This document shows, piece after piece, positions 1-7,487 of a stretch of DNA of 32,860 bases (the stretch's first letter is position 1; the number at the start of each line of letters is the position of its first letter). Both the position numbers and the translations under genes were made by a program. Source of the DNA: Roseospira navarrensis (GTDB taxonomy: Bacteria > Pseudomonadota > Alphaproteobacteria > Rhodospirillales > Rhodospirillaceae); the NCBI RefSeq assembly GCF_009601025.1, contig NZ_WIVE01000048.1, positions 1 through 32,860 of the forward strand. Reading direction: 5' to 3'. The notes under the pieces were generated by a model that ran no database searches, was not told where the DNA came from, and worked only from the letters and a program-made list of their open reading frames with translations.

Positions 1-17
1 AACGTGTCCCGATCCAT
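1..17 (-). CDS. 5' end of a divergent gene leaving the left edge (unidentified)
   Basis: On the minus strand an ATG at 17-15 opens M-D-R-D-T before the window ends. It is preceded by a good Shine-Dalgarno (GGAGG, minus strand, about 24-28) with a 6-nt spacer, which is the main support. Only five codons are visible, so the product cannot be recognised. By position, divergent from ectA with palindromes between, a MarR-type regulator such as EctR would fit, but that is inference from context only. Confidence 0.35.
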
Positions 18-34
18 GCCCGCCTCCCGCGTTC

Positions 35-52
35 GGTATCCTTCATGATACC
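35..52. promoter_or_regulatory. Perfect inverted repeat GGTATC-N6-GATACC, possible operator
   Basis: Six-base arms at 35-40 and 47-52 are perfect reverse complements around a 6-nt centre. The site overlaps a minus-strand -10-like hexamer TATCAT (50-45), which has a weak -35-like TTCGCT (74-69) 18 nt upstream. It lies just before the Shine-Dalgarno of the divergent gene. A dimeric repressor bound here could regulate that gene. The binding protein is unknown. Confidence 0.4.
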
Positions 53-66
53 AAATCCGGGAATGC

Positions 67-80
67 ATAGCGAACGCTAT
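67..80. promoter_or_regulatory. Perfect inverted repeat ATAGCG-AA-CGCTAT, possible operator
   Basis: Two 6-base half sites are separated by 2 bp in the most AT-rich part of the ectA upstream region. A short-spaced palindrome of this kind resembles operators of MarR-type dimers; EctR1 of methylotrophs is reported to bind a pseudopalindrome with a 2-bp centre upstream of ectA. The sequence itself is not the published one, so the link is only by architecture and location. Confidence 0.4.
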
Positions 81-128
81 TTGAGCCATTATTATTAATG
101 AACCTTGGGAACGTTTGGGGTCCGGGGG

Positions 129-156
129 TTGACAACTGATGAACCAGGCGTATTCT
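129..156 (+). promoter_or_regulatory. Sigma70-type promoter for the ect operon
   Basis: A consensus -35 TTGACA (129-134) is followed after 16 nt by TATTCT (151-156), which matches the -10 consensus at four of six positions. Transcription would begin near 163, leaving a leader of about 230 nt before ectA. It is the best promoter match seen in this upstream region. Confidence 0.5.
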
Positions 157-301
157 CCTCATCACCGACGCGCCGCCATCCACGACGATCTGGGCAGTGG
201 CGCCCCGACATTGTCCCCGGGACCAGCGACCCCGGGGATGCACGGTCCGGCCCGCCGCTGCGACAGGCGGGCGACACGCTGACGCGAATAATGGCGGCGG
301 C

Positions 302-317
302 TGTCATTTTACTGACA
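302..317. promoter_or_regulatory. Inverted repeat TGTCA-N6-TGACA in the ectA leader
   Basis: Perfect 5-base arms at 302-306 and 313-317 flank TTTTAC. The element is 78 bp upstream of the ectA start, inside the transcribed leader if the promoter at 129-156 is used. It could be an operator for a second promoter or a small RNA hairpin; the sequence does not decide. Confidence 0.3.
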
Positions 318-394
318 CGGTGGCTGGCTGAGCCGGCCGCGTCGTCACCAAGCGGACCGCTTCATCGCTCGACAGAACAGGGAACGAGGGAACG

Positions 395-973
395 ATGACA
401 GACGCATCCGTCTCCCCCATCCGGAGGAATGCCCCGGAAACGCCGACCCCGAAGGGTCCGGCCGTCACGCTGCGCCGCCCCACCGGGGACGACGGCGCCA
501 CCATCTGGACGCTGGCCCGCGACAGCGGCAAGCTGGACCTGAATTCGCCCTACGCCTACATGATGATGGGGCATTTCTTCCCCGAGACCTGCGTGCTTGC
601 GGAACTGGACGGGGAGCCGGTGGGCTCCGTGGTCGGGTTCGCGCCGCCGGCCCGGCCGAACGCCCTGTTCGTCTGGCAGGTCACGACCACCGAACGGGTG
701 CGTGGCCAGGGCCTTGCCTCCCGCATGATCGAGCATCTGCTGTGGAACGCCCCGCTGAAGGGTCAGGCCCGCTGGCTGGAAGCGACGGTGACTCCGTCCA
801 ACGAGCCGTCGGCCCGCCTGTTCCAGGGCATCGCCCGCCGGCATGGCGTGACCTGCGAGGTGGCGCCCCTGTTCGAGGAGAGCGCGTTCCCGCCGCCGGC
901 CGAGGCCGACTCTGGGTTCGAGGCCGAACACCTGTTCCGAGTCGGCCCGCTGCGCCAGGCGAAAGCGGCCTGA
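395..973 (+). CDS. ectA: L-2,4-diaminobutyrate N-gamma-acetyltransferase
   Basis: This enzyme acetylates L-2,4-diaminobutyrate with acetyl-CoA to give N-gamma-acetyldiaminobutyrate, the second step of ectoine synthesis, in the cytoplasm. The 192-residue product is of normal EctA length. A GNAT fold begins near residue 24 (VTLRRP), and the acetyl-CoA pyrophosphate loop is visible as RVRGQGLA at 101-108. The NSPYAYM stretch at 50-56 is typical of EctA. The first 20 or so residues are a proline-rich tail outside the domain. The ATG at 395 has GAGGGA a few bases upstream. ectB follows after 70 nt and ectC lies downstream, which confirms the identity. Confidence 0.96.
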   Translation: MTDASVSPIRRNAPETPTPKGPAVTLRRPTGDDGATIWTLARDSGKLDLNSPYAYMMMGHFFPETCVLAELDGEPVGSVVGFAPPARPNALFVWQVTTTERVRGQGLASRMIEHLLWNAPLKGQARWLEATVTPSNEPSARLFQGIARRHGVTCEVAPLFEESAFPPPAEADSGFEAEHLFRVGPLRQAKAA

Positions 974-1043
974 TCCCGGCGCCCGGCCGCGCGGCACGGC
1001 CCACCTCATTCATCTTTTTCGCCAACAGGTGCGAGACAACATT

Positions 1044-2336
1044 ATGACTTCCCCCACCCTGGACGTGTTCGAGCGTCACGAGTCGGCCGTTCGCAGCTAT
1101 GTGCGGTCCTTCCCCGACGTCTTCACGACCGCCAAGGGCCATCTCGTCCGCAGTGAAAGCGGGCGCGAGTACATCGATTTTTTTGCGGGCGCCGGTGCGC
1201 TCAACTACGGGCACAACGACGACGGCATGAAGGCCGCGCTGCTTGAGTACATCTCCGGCGACGGCATCGCCCACGCGCTCGACATGGGCACCACGGCCAA
1301 GGCCCGCTTCCTGGAGCGCTTCCACGAGGTGCTGCTCGCCCCGCGCGGGCTGGAGCATCGGGTTCTGTTCCCTGGCCCGACCGGCACCAATGCCGTGGAG
1401 ACCGCGCTGAAGCTGGCCCGCAAGGTCACCGGCCGCGAAAAGATCGTCAGCTTCACCAATGCCTTCCACGGCATGACGCTGGGCTCGCTGGCGGTCACCG
1501 GCAACAGCTTCAAGCGGGGCGGCGCCGGCCTGCCGCTGGACAACACGGTGTTCATGCCGTTCGCCGACTTCCTGGACGAAGGCTTCGACAGCCTGTCCTA
1601 CCTGGAGCGGATGCTGGAGAACGGCGGCTCCGGCATGGACCTGCCGGCGGGCGTGATCGTCGAGACGGTGCAGGGCGAGGGCGGCATCAACGCCGCGTCC
1701 TTCGGCTGGCTGAAGCGGCTGAATGATCTTTGCGCCCGCTGGGATCTGCCGCTGATCGTGGACGACATCCAGGCCGGCTGCGGCCGGACCGGCCCGTTCT
1801 TCAGCTTCGAGCCGGCCGGCATCAAGCCGGACATCATCTGCCTGTCCAAGTCGCTCAGCGGCTACGGCCTGCCCATGGCCCTGGTGCTGGTGCGCCCGGA
1901 CATGGACCTGTTCGGCCCGGGCGAGCACAACGGCACCTTCCGCGGCAACTCCATGGCGTTCGTCACCGCCACCGAAGCCCTGCGCTTCTGGGAGGACGAC
2001 ACCCTGACCCAGGACGTGCTGCGCAAGGGCGAGATCGTGCAGGAGGCGCTGGAGGCGATGGCCGCCAAGCATCCCGACCTGAAGCCGGATGTGCGTGGGC
2101 GCGGCCTGATGCGCGGCCTCGGCCTGGGTGCCGAGGGCGCGGCCAACGCGGTGTGCGCCGAGGCGTTCAAGGGCGGCGTCATCATGGAGACCTCGGGGCC
2201 GGCCTCCGAGGTGGCCAAACTGCTGCCGCCGCTCACCATCCCCGAGGCGGCGCTGCGCCAGGGGCTGGATGTGATGGCGAAGGCCGTGGACACCGTGGCG
2301 GAGCGCATCGCCAAGGATCAGCCCGCCGCCGCCTGA
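1044..2336 (+). CDS. ectB: Diaminobutyrate--2-oxoglutarate aminotransferase
   Basis: A class III PLP aminotransferase that makes L-2,4-diaminobutyrate from aspartate-beta-semialdehyde with glutamate as amino donor, the first committed ectoine step. The 430-residue product has the phosphate-binding GPTGTNAVE at 111-119, the cofactor aspartate in VDDIQAG (about 240), and the Schiff-base lysine in CLSKSLSG (K269). I chose the ATG at 1044 because AGGTG lies upstream of it and MTSPTLDVFE resembles other EctB N-termini. A GTG at 1029 would add five residues and has no visible Shine-Dalgarno. An intrinsic terminator lies immediately downstream, before ectC. Confidence 0.96.
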   Translation: MTSPTLDVFERHESAVRSYVRSFPDVFTTAKGHLVRSESGREYIDFFAGAGALNYGHNDDGMKAALLEYISGDGIAHALDMGTTAKARFLERFHEVLLAPRGLEHRVLFPGPTGTNAVETALKLARKVTGREKIVSFTNAFHGMTLGSLAVTGNSFKRGGAGLPLDNTVFMPFADFLDEGFDSLSYLERMLENGGSGMDLPAGVIVETVQGEGGINAASFGWLKRLNDLCARWDLPLIVDDIQAGCGRTGPFFSFEPAGIKPDIICLSKSLSGYGLPMALVLVRPDMDLFGPGEHNGTFRGNSMAFVTATEALRFWEDDTLTQDVLRKGEIVQEALEAMAAKHPDLKPDVRGRGLMRGLGLGAEGAANAVCAEAFKGGVIMETSGPASEVAKLLPPLTIPEAALRQGLDVMAKAVDTVAERIAKDQPAAA

Positions 2337-2358
2337 CGGCCTGAGTCCGACTCCGGGG

Positions 2359-2406
2359 ACCCTGCCCGCATGACCCTTGTCAGGGCGCGGGCGGGGTTCT
2401 TTTTTT
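2359..2406 (+). terminator. Intrinsic terminator between ectB and ectC
   Basis: Arms 2359-2369 and 2387-2397 form an 11-bp GC-rich stem with one G-U wobble. The 17-nt loop can itself form a CCCT/AGGG mini-stem. A T tract (TTCTTTTTTT, 2397-2406) follows directly. This is a textbook Rho-independent terminator placed inside the ect operon, 37 nt before the ectC start codon. It may attenuate rather than fully stop transcription. Confidence 0.85.
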
Positions 2407-2443
2407 GGGTATTCGACGACCTGACAGAGGGATTACAAAAACA

Positions 2444-2836
2444 ATGATTATCAAGCATTTGAAGGATCTGGTTGGCACGGGCGCCGAGGTGGACGGCGGC
2501 AACTGGGTCAGCCGCCGGTTCCTGGTGCGCAAGGATGGCTGCGGGTTCTCGTTCCATGACACGGTCATCAAGGCCGGCACCGAGACCTTCATCCACTACG
2601 CCAACCACCTGGAGGCCGTGTACTGCGTGGCCGGCAACGGTGAGATCGAGGACCTGGAGACCGGCGCGGTGCATCCCATCAGCGACGGCATGCTGTATGT
2701 CCTGAACGGGCACGAGCGCCACAAGCTGCGCGGCGGTTCCGAGGACATGCGCATGGTCTGCGTCTTCACCCCGCCGCTGACCGGCCGCGAGGTCCACGAC
2801 GAGAACGGCGTCTATCCGGTTTTGACAGACGATTGA
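2444..2836 (+). CDS. ectC: Ectoine synthase
   Basis: EctC cyclises N-gamma-acetyldiaminobutyrate to ectoine with loss of water. The 130-residue product is a single cupin domain of usual length. The residues corresponding to the iron ligands described for EctC are present at the same numbers: E57 (in NHLEAVY), Y85 and H93. The C-terminal signature [12 protein letters not shown] is also intact. The ATG at 2444 is preceded by AGAGGGA about 12 nt upstream, and MIIKHLKDL is the typical EctC N-terminus; a longer TTG-initiated frame from 2405 is unlikely. No ectD hydroxylase or ask gene follows, so the cluster shown makes ectoine, not hydroxyectoine. The upstream terminator implies read-through or a separate promoter. 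Confidence 0.96.
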   Translation: MIIKHLKDLVGTGAEVDGGNWVSRRFLVRKDGCGFSFHDTVIKAGTETFIHYANHLEAVYCVAGNGEIEDLETGAVHPISDGMLYVLNGHERHKLRGGSEDMRMVCVFTPPLTGREVHDENGVYPVLTDD

Positions 2837-2902
2837 ACCAACTCTATCGCCCTGTTGCGAAAGGACTGGAACCCGTCCGCCGCCTGAGGGAGACTGTCGG
2901 AA

Positions 2903-2926
2903 GCGCCCGGATGCCCGTCCGGGCGC
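2903..2926. terminator. GC-rich hairpin downstream of ectC
   Basis: GCGCCCGGA (2903-2911) and TCCGGGCGC (2918-2926) form a perfect 9-bp stem with a 6-nt loop, 66 nt after the ectC stop and 34 nt before the next start. No T tract follows, so it may protect the mRNA 3' end or act as an imperfect terminator. Confidence 0.35.
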
Positions 2927-2960
2927 CCGGCAGCCATTTCGACAGGCGGGAGACAGGGCA

Positions 2961-3635
2961 ATGAGCGATCGGGCGGGGTGGCGGCGGCGGCAAATGCTGC
3001 GGGCCGCCGGGTGTGGACTGGGCCTCGCGGCCCTGATGGCCGGCGGGCTCGGTGTGGCGCTGCCGGCCGGGGCGCAGACGGCCCAGGACCCGGCCGGGTT
3101 CGTGTCGGCATTCAGCGGGCGGGCCAGCCTGACGAACGAAAACGGCGTCCGCACCCTTCAAACCGGCATGGCGATCTACCACGGCGACCATGTGGTGACG
3201 GGCGAGGGCGCGCGGGCCACCGTGCGGCTGGACAGCGGCGTGGTGGTGACCGCCGGTGCGACCTCTGACATGCAGATCGCCGCCAACACGGCGTCGTCCT
3301 ACGGCTGGCGCAGCATGGTCCGGGTGCGCGCCGGCATCGTCCGGGTCGAGTTCTCGCCCGATACGCCGGTGGACGGCGTGACGGTGGAAACCGACACCGC
3401 GCATGTGAACACCCAGTACGGCCATGCAGTGATCGAGGTGTCGCCGATGCTCACCCGCGTGGTGGCCACGGAAGGGCGCATCCTGGTCAGCGGCGCCGAC
3501 GGGCCGGAGCGGTCCGTTGCCGTGCTGGGGCCGGGCAAGGGCGTGGATGTCGCCCGGCTGCAAAGGGCCTATGATCCCATGCCGTGGCCCACGGGCCTCA
3601 TCCAGTCCTTCGTGCAGCGGACGGCCTATCGCTGA
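2961..3635 (+). CDS. Exported FecR-domain protein
   Basis: A 224-residue protein with an N-terminal export signal. The stretch RRRQMLRAAG at 8-17 has the twin-arginine look, followed by a hydrophobic core and an ALPAGAQTAQ cleavage region near residue 40. The rest fits the FecR fold: a beta-rich domain with the series VVTGEGARATVRLDSG, then VVTAGATSDMQI, and a segment reading VRAGIVRVEFSPDTP. In classical systems FecR is an anti-sigma factor with an inner-membrane anchor. Here there is no transmembrane helix after the signal and no ECF sigma factor beside it, so a FecR-like periplasmic protein of unknown role is the better description. It lies 124 nt after ectC, with a strong hairpin in between. 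Confidence 0.75.
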   Translation: MSDRAGWRRRQMLRAAGCGLGLAALMAGGLGVALPAGAQTAQDPAGFVSAFSGRASLTNENGVRTLQTGMAIYHGDHVVTGEGARATVRLDSGVVVTAGATSDMQIAANTASSYGWRSMVRVRAGIVRVEFSPDTPVDGVTVETDTAHVNTQYGHAVIEVSPMLTRVVATEGRILVSGADGPERSVAVLGPGKGVDVARLQRAYDPMPWPTGLIQSFVQRTAYR

Positions 3636-3670
3636 CCCGTTCCCCGACCCCACACCGGACCGACCCTTCC

Positions 3671-4615
3671 ATGCTCACGCAAGCGTTCGAAACCGCCTGG
3701 AGCGCGTATCTGGGCGCGGGTTCCCTTTTGCCGCCGTCCCCGCCGCCGGTCACGCCCCGCCGGGTGGCGGACCTTGCCGACGTCCTGGACCGCGAGGCGA
3801 TTGCGGCCGTGGTGCTCGATGCCTATGGGGTCCTGCACACAGGCTCGGACGTGGTGCCCGGGGCGGCGCAGGCCATCGAGGACGTGCGGCGGCGTGGGCT
3901 GCCCATCCGGATCCTGACCAACGACGTCACCCATGAGCCCGCCGGGGTCGCCGCCGGGCTGCGGCGGCGCGGGCTTGACATCCGGGCCGACGAGGTGGTG
4001 TCGGGCCGGGACCTGCTGCCCGAAGCGATCGCCGCCATCGGCGGCGGGGCCGGGTGGGGCGTGGTCGCGATCCATCCGGACGCCATCGTGGCGCGGTTCC
4101 CGGATCTGTCGGTGATGGAGGATCTGGCCGGCACGGACCCGGCCGCGTGGGACAGTCTGGACGGTTTTGTTCTGGTGGACTGCTTCCACTGGTCTCGCGC
4201 CGATCTGGCGGTGTTCGGTCAGATCATGGCGCGCCGGCCGCGTCCGCTCGTGATCCCGAACCCGGACGTGACCTGCCCCTACGACGGGGCCTGCACCATC
4301 GAGCCCGGGGCGCTGGGGCTCGCCGCCGCGCGCGATCACGGCGTGGCCGTGCGGTTCCTCGGCAAACCCTTTCCCCCGATCTATGATCGCCTCAAGGCCG
4401 CGTTCCCGGGCGTTCCGGCCGAGCGGCTGCTCATGGTGGGCGACAGTCCCCATACCGACATCCTCGGGGCACGGGGGGCCGGGCTGCGGTGCCTTCTCGT
4501 GGAAAGCGGCCTGCTGGCCGGACAGGACGCAACGCGGCGCTTCACGGAAAGCGGCCTGTGGCCGGAGTTCATCGCCCCGGCCATCGGGGCGGCGACGGTG
4601 ACGGCGTCCGTCTAG
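3671..4615 (+). CDS. HAD superfamily (class IIA) phosphatase-like hydrolase
   Basis: A 314-residue HAD hydrolase of the NagD-like class IIA, closest in look to the TIGR01459 group of alphaproteobacterial sugar-phosphatase-like proteins. Motif I is VVLDAYGVLHTG with the nucleophile D50. Position +2, usually the acid/base aspartate, is Y52; the TIGR01459 group often has an aromatic residue here. Motif II is LTNDVTHEP, motif III lysine lies in FLGKPFPPIYD, and motif IV is MVGDSPHTDILGA. The substrate is unknown. The ATG at 3671 has no clear Shine-Dalgarno; the frame is open further upstream to 3584, but that would overlap the FecR gene. The gene starts 35 nt after the FecR stop, so the two may be cotranscribed. 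Confidence 0.82.
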   Translation: MLTQAFETAWSAYLGAGSLLPPSPPPVTPRRVADLADVLDREAIAAVVLDAYGVLHTGSDVVPGAAQAIEDVRRRGLPIRILTNDVTHEPAGVAAGLRRRGLDIRADEVVSGRDLLPEAIAAIGGGAGWGVVAIHPDAIVARFPDLSVMEDLAGTDPAAWDSLDGFVLVDCFHWSRADLAVFGQIMARRPRPLVIPNPDVTCPYDGACTIEPGALGLAAARDHGVAVRFLGKPFPPIYDRLKAAFPGVPAERLLMVGDSPHTDILGARGAGLRCLLVESGLLAGQDATRRFTESGLWPEFIAPAIGAATVTASV

Positions 4616-5050
4616 ATGCGTTTTGATCGCCCGGCCGCCCCCGCCCATCCCCAGACCACCCAGGGGTATTGACCTCTCCCGTTCGTTTTCAGGCACCACC
4701 ATAACCGCAGGCTTCGTGCTGTCATGGCGGCATGGTATGCTCGGGCGCGCCCTTGGCGTGCGCCCTGATGGTCTGTGAGCGCAATCCGGGCCGGGTCGGC
4801 CCGCAACTTAATGCAGCCACACGGTCCTTGACTTCCATTTACAGGCTTCATGTTGACCCTCAAACATGTATTTGAGCCGCGAGATCACCGGACATGGTGT
4901 ATTGACGCGTTGTTTGGCGAGTGTCACGAAGTGGTCTTACTCTCGACGTGATGCGATGGCGATGCCGATGGCTGGGCGGGGAGGGGACTCGGCCGACGGT
5001 CGCGCAACCGCCGGGTCGGCGCCAAGGAAAACGAGACGGTTGGACACGAC
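4616..5050. other. Intergenic region upstream of the chemoreceptor gene
   Basis: This 435-nt gap holds no convincing gene. TTGACC (4669-4674), TTGACT (4828-4833) and TTGACG (4902-4907) resemble -35 hexamers, but none has a good -10 at 16-18 nt. The part from about 4800 to 4940 is less GC-rich than the surroundings and is the most likely place for the chemoreceptor promoter. No terminator with a T tract was found after the HAD gene. Confidence 0.4.
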
Positions 5051-7036
5051 ATGCGACTGAAGAACATCAAGATCGGCGTCAAGATCTGGCTGCCGACCCT
5101 CATCGCCGCCGTTGGCATGGTCATTCTGTCCTGGGTGTCGGTCACGCTCATCCGGGCCGAGGTGATGGAGGAACGGATCGGCAAGGTGCGCGCGCTGGTG
5201 GAGGCGGCCGGCGCGGTCACGGCCGGGTTCCACGCCCGGGCCGAGGCGGGCGAGATGACGGAGGCGGAGGCCCGGGTGCGGGCGCGCGATGCCCTGCGGG
5301 ACATTCGATACGAGAACGGCGCCGAGTACGTGTTCGTCTATGACTTCGAGGGCGTCGGGCAGGTGATGGGTCCGCGTCCCGAGTGGGAGGGAACCAACAA
5401 GCTCGACCTGAAGGACGCCAACGGCAAGCCGATCATCGCGGCCCTGATCGAGGCCGCCCGCAAGGGCGGCGGCACCGTCGAGTACTGGTTCCCGCGCGCC
5501 GGTTCCGAAACGCCCGAACCCAAGGTGTCCTGGGCCGCCCCCTTCGCGCCCTGGGACTGGATGATCGGCACCGGGGTTTATGTCAGCGACGTGGATGCGG
5601 CCGTCTGGAATGCCGCGTGGCGTCTGTTCGCCGTGGCGGCGGGGGTGCTGGTCGCGGCAGCCGGTCTCGCGCTGGTCATCATCCGCAGCCTGACCCGGCC
5701 GCTGGCCCACCTGCGCGCGGCCATGACCGCGCTGGCCGGCGGCAGCACCGAGGTCACCATCCCGGACACAGACCGCAAGGACGAGATCGGCGAGATGGCC
5801 GCGGCGGTGCAGGTGTTCGAGGACAACGCCCGCAAGGTCGAACGCCTGCAGGCGGCCCAGGCGGCCGAGCAGGAACGGAACGCCGCCCGTGTCCGCAACG
5901 AGATGCAGGCGCTGACCCATGCCCTGGAGGAGGAGGTCTCGCTCGCCATGGAGCAGGTCCTCACCCGGTCCGGCGCCATGCACGACGCGGCGGAGGGGAT
6001 GGTTTCGTCGGTGTCGGAGACCGAACGCATGGCCGAGGCGGCTGCCACCTCCTCGCGCGGGGCCTCCGCCAACGTGGATGCGGTCGCGGCGGCGTCGGAG
6101 CAGCTCTCGCATTCCATCGCCGAAATCAGCACCCAGGCCGTGGGCGCGGCCGACCTGGCGCGACAGGCCGTGGAGCAGACGGCGACGACCAACGCCCGCA
6201 TCGGCGGGCTGGCCGAGGCGGCCGACGCCATCGGCAAGATCGTGGACCTGATCCGGGACATCGCCAACCAGACCAATCTTCTCGCCCTGAATGCCACCAT
6301 CGAGGCGGCCCGCGCCGGCGAGGCCGGCAAGGGCTTCGCCGTGGTCGCCAACGAGGTCAAGACGCTGGCCAACCAGGCATCCAAGGCGACCGAGGACATC
6401 GCGCAGCAGATCGGCGAGATCCAGTCGGCCACGCACGAGGCGGTCACCGCCATCAGCGGCATCGGCACCGTGATCGAGACTTTGAGCGAGACCTCGGCCG
6501 CCATCTCCGCCGCCGTGGAGGAGCAGACCGCCGCGACCGGCGCGATCAGCCACAACGCCCAGGAGGCGTCGCGGGGCACCGTGGAGTCCACGGACAACAT
6601 CGGGGCGGTCACGTCCAGCAGCGAAACGACGGGGCAGCAGGCCCGCACCGTGCGCGAGACGGCGCAAGAGGTGCGGACCTGCGTCAACGACATGCAGTCC
6701 ACGCTCGCCACCATCATGCGGGCCGGCGCCGACGGCGATGCCAGGGCCATGCAACCGCACCGGATGGACGTGGAGGTGACGGTCCGGACGGCCGGGGGCG
6801 CGTCGCGTCGGTGTGCGTTGCGGTCGCTGTCGCTGTCGGGCGTCGGGACGATGGCGCGCGCGGAAGGGATTGAACGCGGTGAGGTCCTGACCCTGGAGTT
6901 GCCGCGAGTGGGCGCGATCGAGGGTCGTGTGGTCGCCCAGACCCACGCCTCGACCCATTTTCTCCTCGACGTTGCGCCGACGATTGCCGCCGCGCTGCAA
7001 ACGTATATTCTGGGAGGTGGCCCCAGGGGACACTGA
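5051..7036 (+). CDS. Methyl-accepting chemotaxis protein with Cache sensor and C-terminal PilZ-like domain
   Basis: A 661-residue transmembrane chemoreceptor. Order of parts: TM1 about 10-33; a periplasmic single-Cache (sCache_2-type) sensor about 36-182, with the AEYVFVYD strand and the [14 protein letters not shown] ending; TM2 about 190-212; HAMP about 213-265; a helical signalling domain about 300-555 with the conserved tip [21 protein letters not shown] (403-423) that contacts CheA/CheW; then a PilZ-like domain about 568-655. The PilZ part is degenerate: the arginine motif is reduced and the usual [DN]xSxxG reads SLSGVG at 594-599. Azospirillum Tlp1 is a known precedent for a PilZ-tailed chemoreceptor. 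The STAS gene starts 63 nt downstream, suggesting one transcript. The ligand cannot be predicted; sCache_2 sensors often bind small organic acids. Confidence 0.9.
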   Translation: MRLKNIKIGVKIWLPTLIAAVGMVILSWVSVTLIRAEVMEERIGKVRALVEAAGAVTAGFHARAEAGEMTEAEARVRARDALRDIRYENGAEYVFVYDFEGVGQVMGPRPEWEGTNKLDLKDANGKPIIAALIEAARKGGGTVEYWFPRAGSETPEPKVSWAAPFAPWDWMIGTGVYVSDVDAAVWNAAWRLFAVAAGVLVAAAGLALVIIRSLTRPLAHLRAAMTALAGGSTEVTIPDTDRKDEIGEMAAAVQVFEDNARKVERLQAAQAAEQERNAARVRNEMQALTHALEEEVSLAMEQVLTRSGAMHDAAEGMVSSVSETERMAEAAATSSRGASANVDAVAAASEQLSHSIAEISTQAVGAADLARQAVEQTATTNARIGGLAEAADAIGKIVDLIRDIANQTNLLALNATIEAARAGEAGKGFAVVANEVKTLANQASKATEDIAQQIGEIQSATHEAVTAISGIGTVIETLSETSAAISAAVEEQTAATGAISHNAQEASRGTVESTDNIGAVTSSSETTGQQARTVRETAQEVRTCVNDMQSTLATIMRAGADGDARAMQPHRMDVEVTVRTAGGASRRCALRSLSLSGVGTMARAEGIERGEVLTLELPRVGAIEGRVVAQTHASTHFLLDVAPTIAAALQTYILGGGPRGH

Positions 7037-7099
7037 CGCGTCGGCCCATGTTCGGAGGGCCGCCGCCGATTGCTCGACGCCGCAGGAGAGGTCTGGATC

Positions 7100-7426
7100 G
7101 TGCACTACGACATCACCACCGAGGACACCGCGACGGTGTTGCATTTGAGCGAACGACTGGTGGATTCCGACCGGGCGGCGTTCGAAACCGTTCTGACCCG
7201 CGCCCTTTCCGGCAAGCCGCGGGAGGTGGTCGTGGATTTCGCCGGGCTCCAGTACATGGACTCGGCAGGGTTGGGGCTGCTGCTCACGCTGCGGGAGCGC
7301 GCCCAGGCGCAGGGCACGTCGGTGCGGCTGCGGAATCCCGAAGGGGCTGTGCGCGACATGCTGCAACTCTCGCGATTCGATACCCTGTTCCGGATCGAAG
7401 CCGGCGCCAAGGCCGCCTCGCGCTAG
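7100..7426 (+). CDS. STAS-domain anti-sigma-factor antagonist (SpoIIAA/RsbV type)
   Basis: A 108-residue single-domain STAS protein. In partner switching such proteins bind and sequester an anti-sigma kinase when unphosphorylated. The motif VVDFAGLQYMDSAGLGLL is clear, and S55 in DSAG is the expected phosphorylation site. I chose the GTG at 7100 because AGGAGAGG lies 8 nt upstream; a TTG at 7070 would add ten residues without a Shine-Dalgarno. The gene sits between the chemoreceptor and a protein carrying both a HATPase and a PP2C phosphatase domain. It is therefore the probable substrate of that protein, by context and family knowledge. Confidence 0.88.
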   Translation: MHYDITTEDTATVLHLSERLVDSDRAAFETVLTRALSGKPREVVVDFAGLQYMDSAGLGLLLTLRERAQAQGTSVRLRNPEGAVRDMLQLSRFDTLFRIEAGAKAASR

Positions 7427-7487
7427 ACGGCGCGGCCGGACCCGACTCCATCCAGGCGGACGCCGCGGAACAGGAGGAGCGCGCGAC

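Noticed and set aside
681-2072. 463-codon minus-strand frame opposite ectA/ectB
   Set aside because: Shadow of ectB and ectA; no ribosome-binding site and no recognisable motif.
4612-4863. 83-codon minus-strand ORF in the gap before the chemoreceptor
   Set aside because: No Shine-Dalgarno, no family resemblance, and starts in the likely regulatory region; treated as chance.
4866-5060. 64-codon plus-strand ORF before the chemoreceptor
   Set aside because: It overlaps the chemoreceptor start, has no good ribosome-binding site and a random-looking composition.
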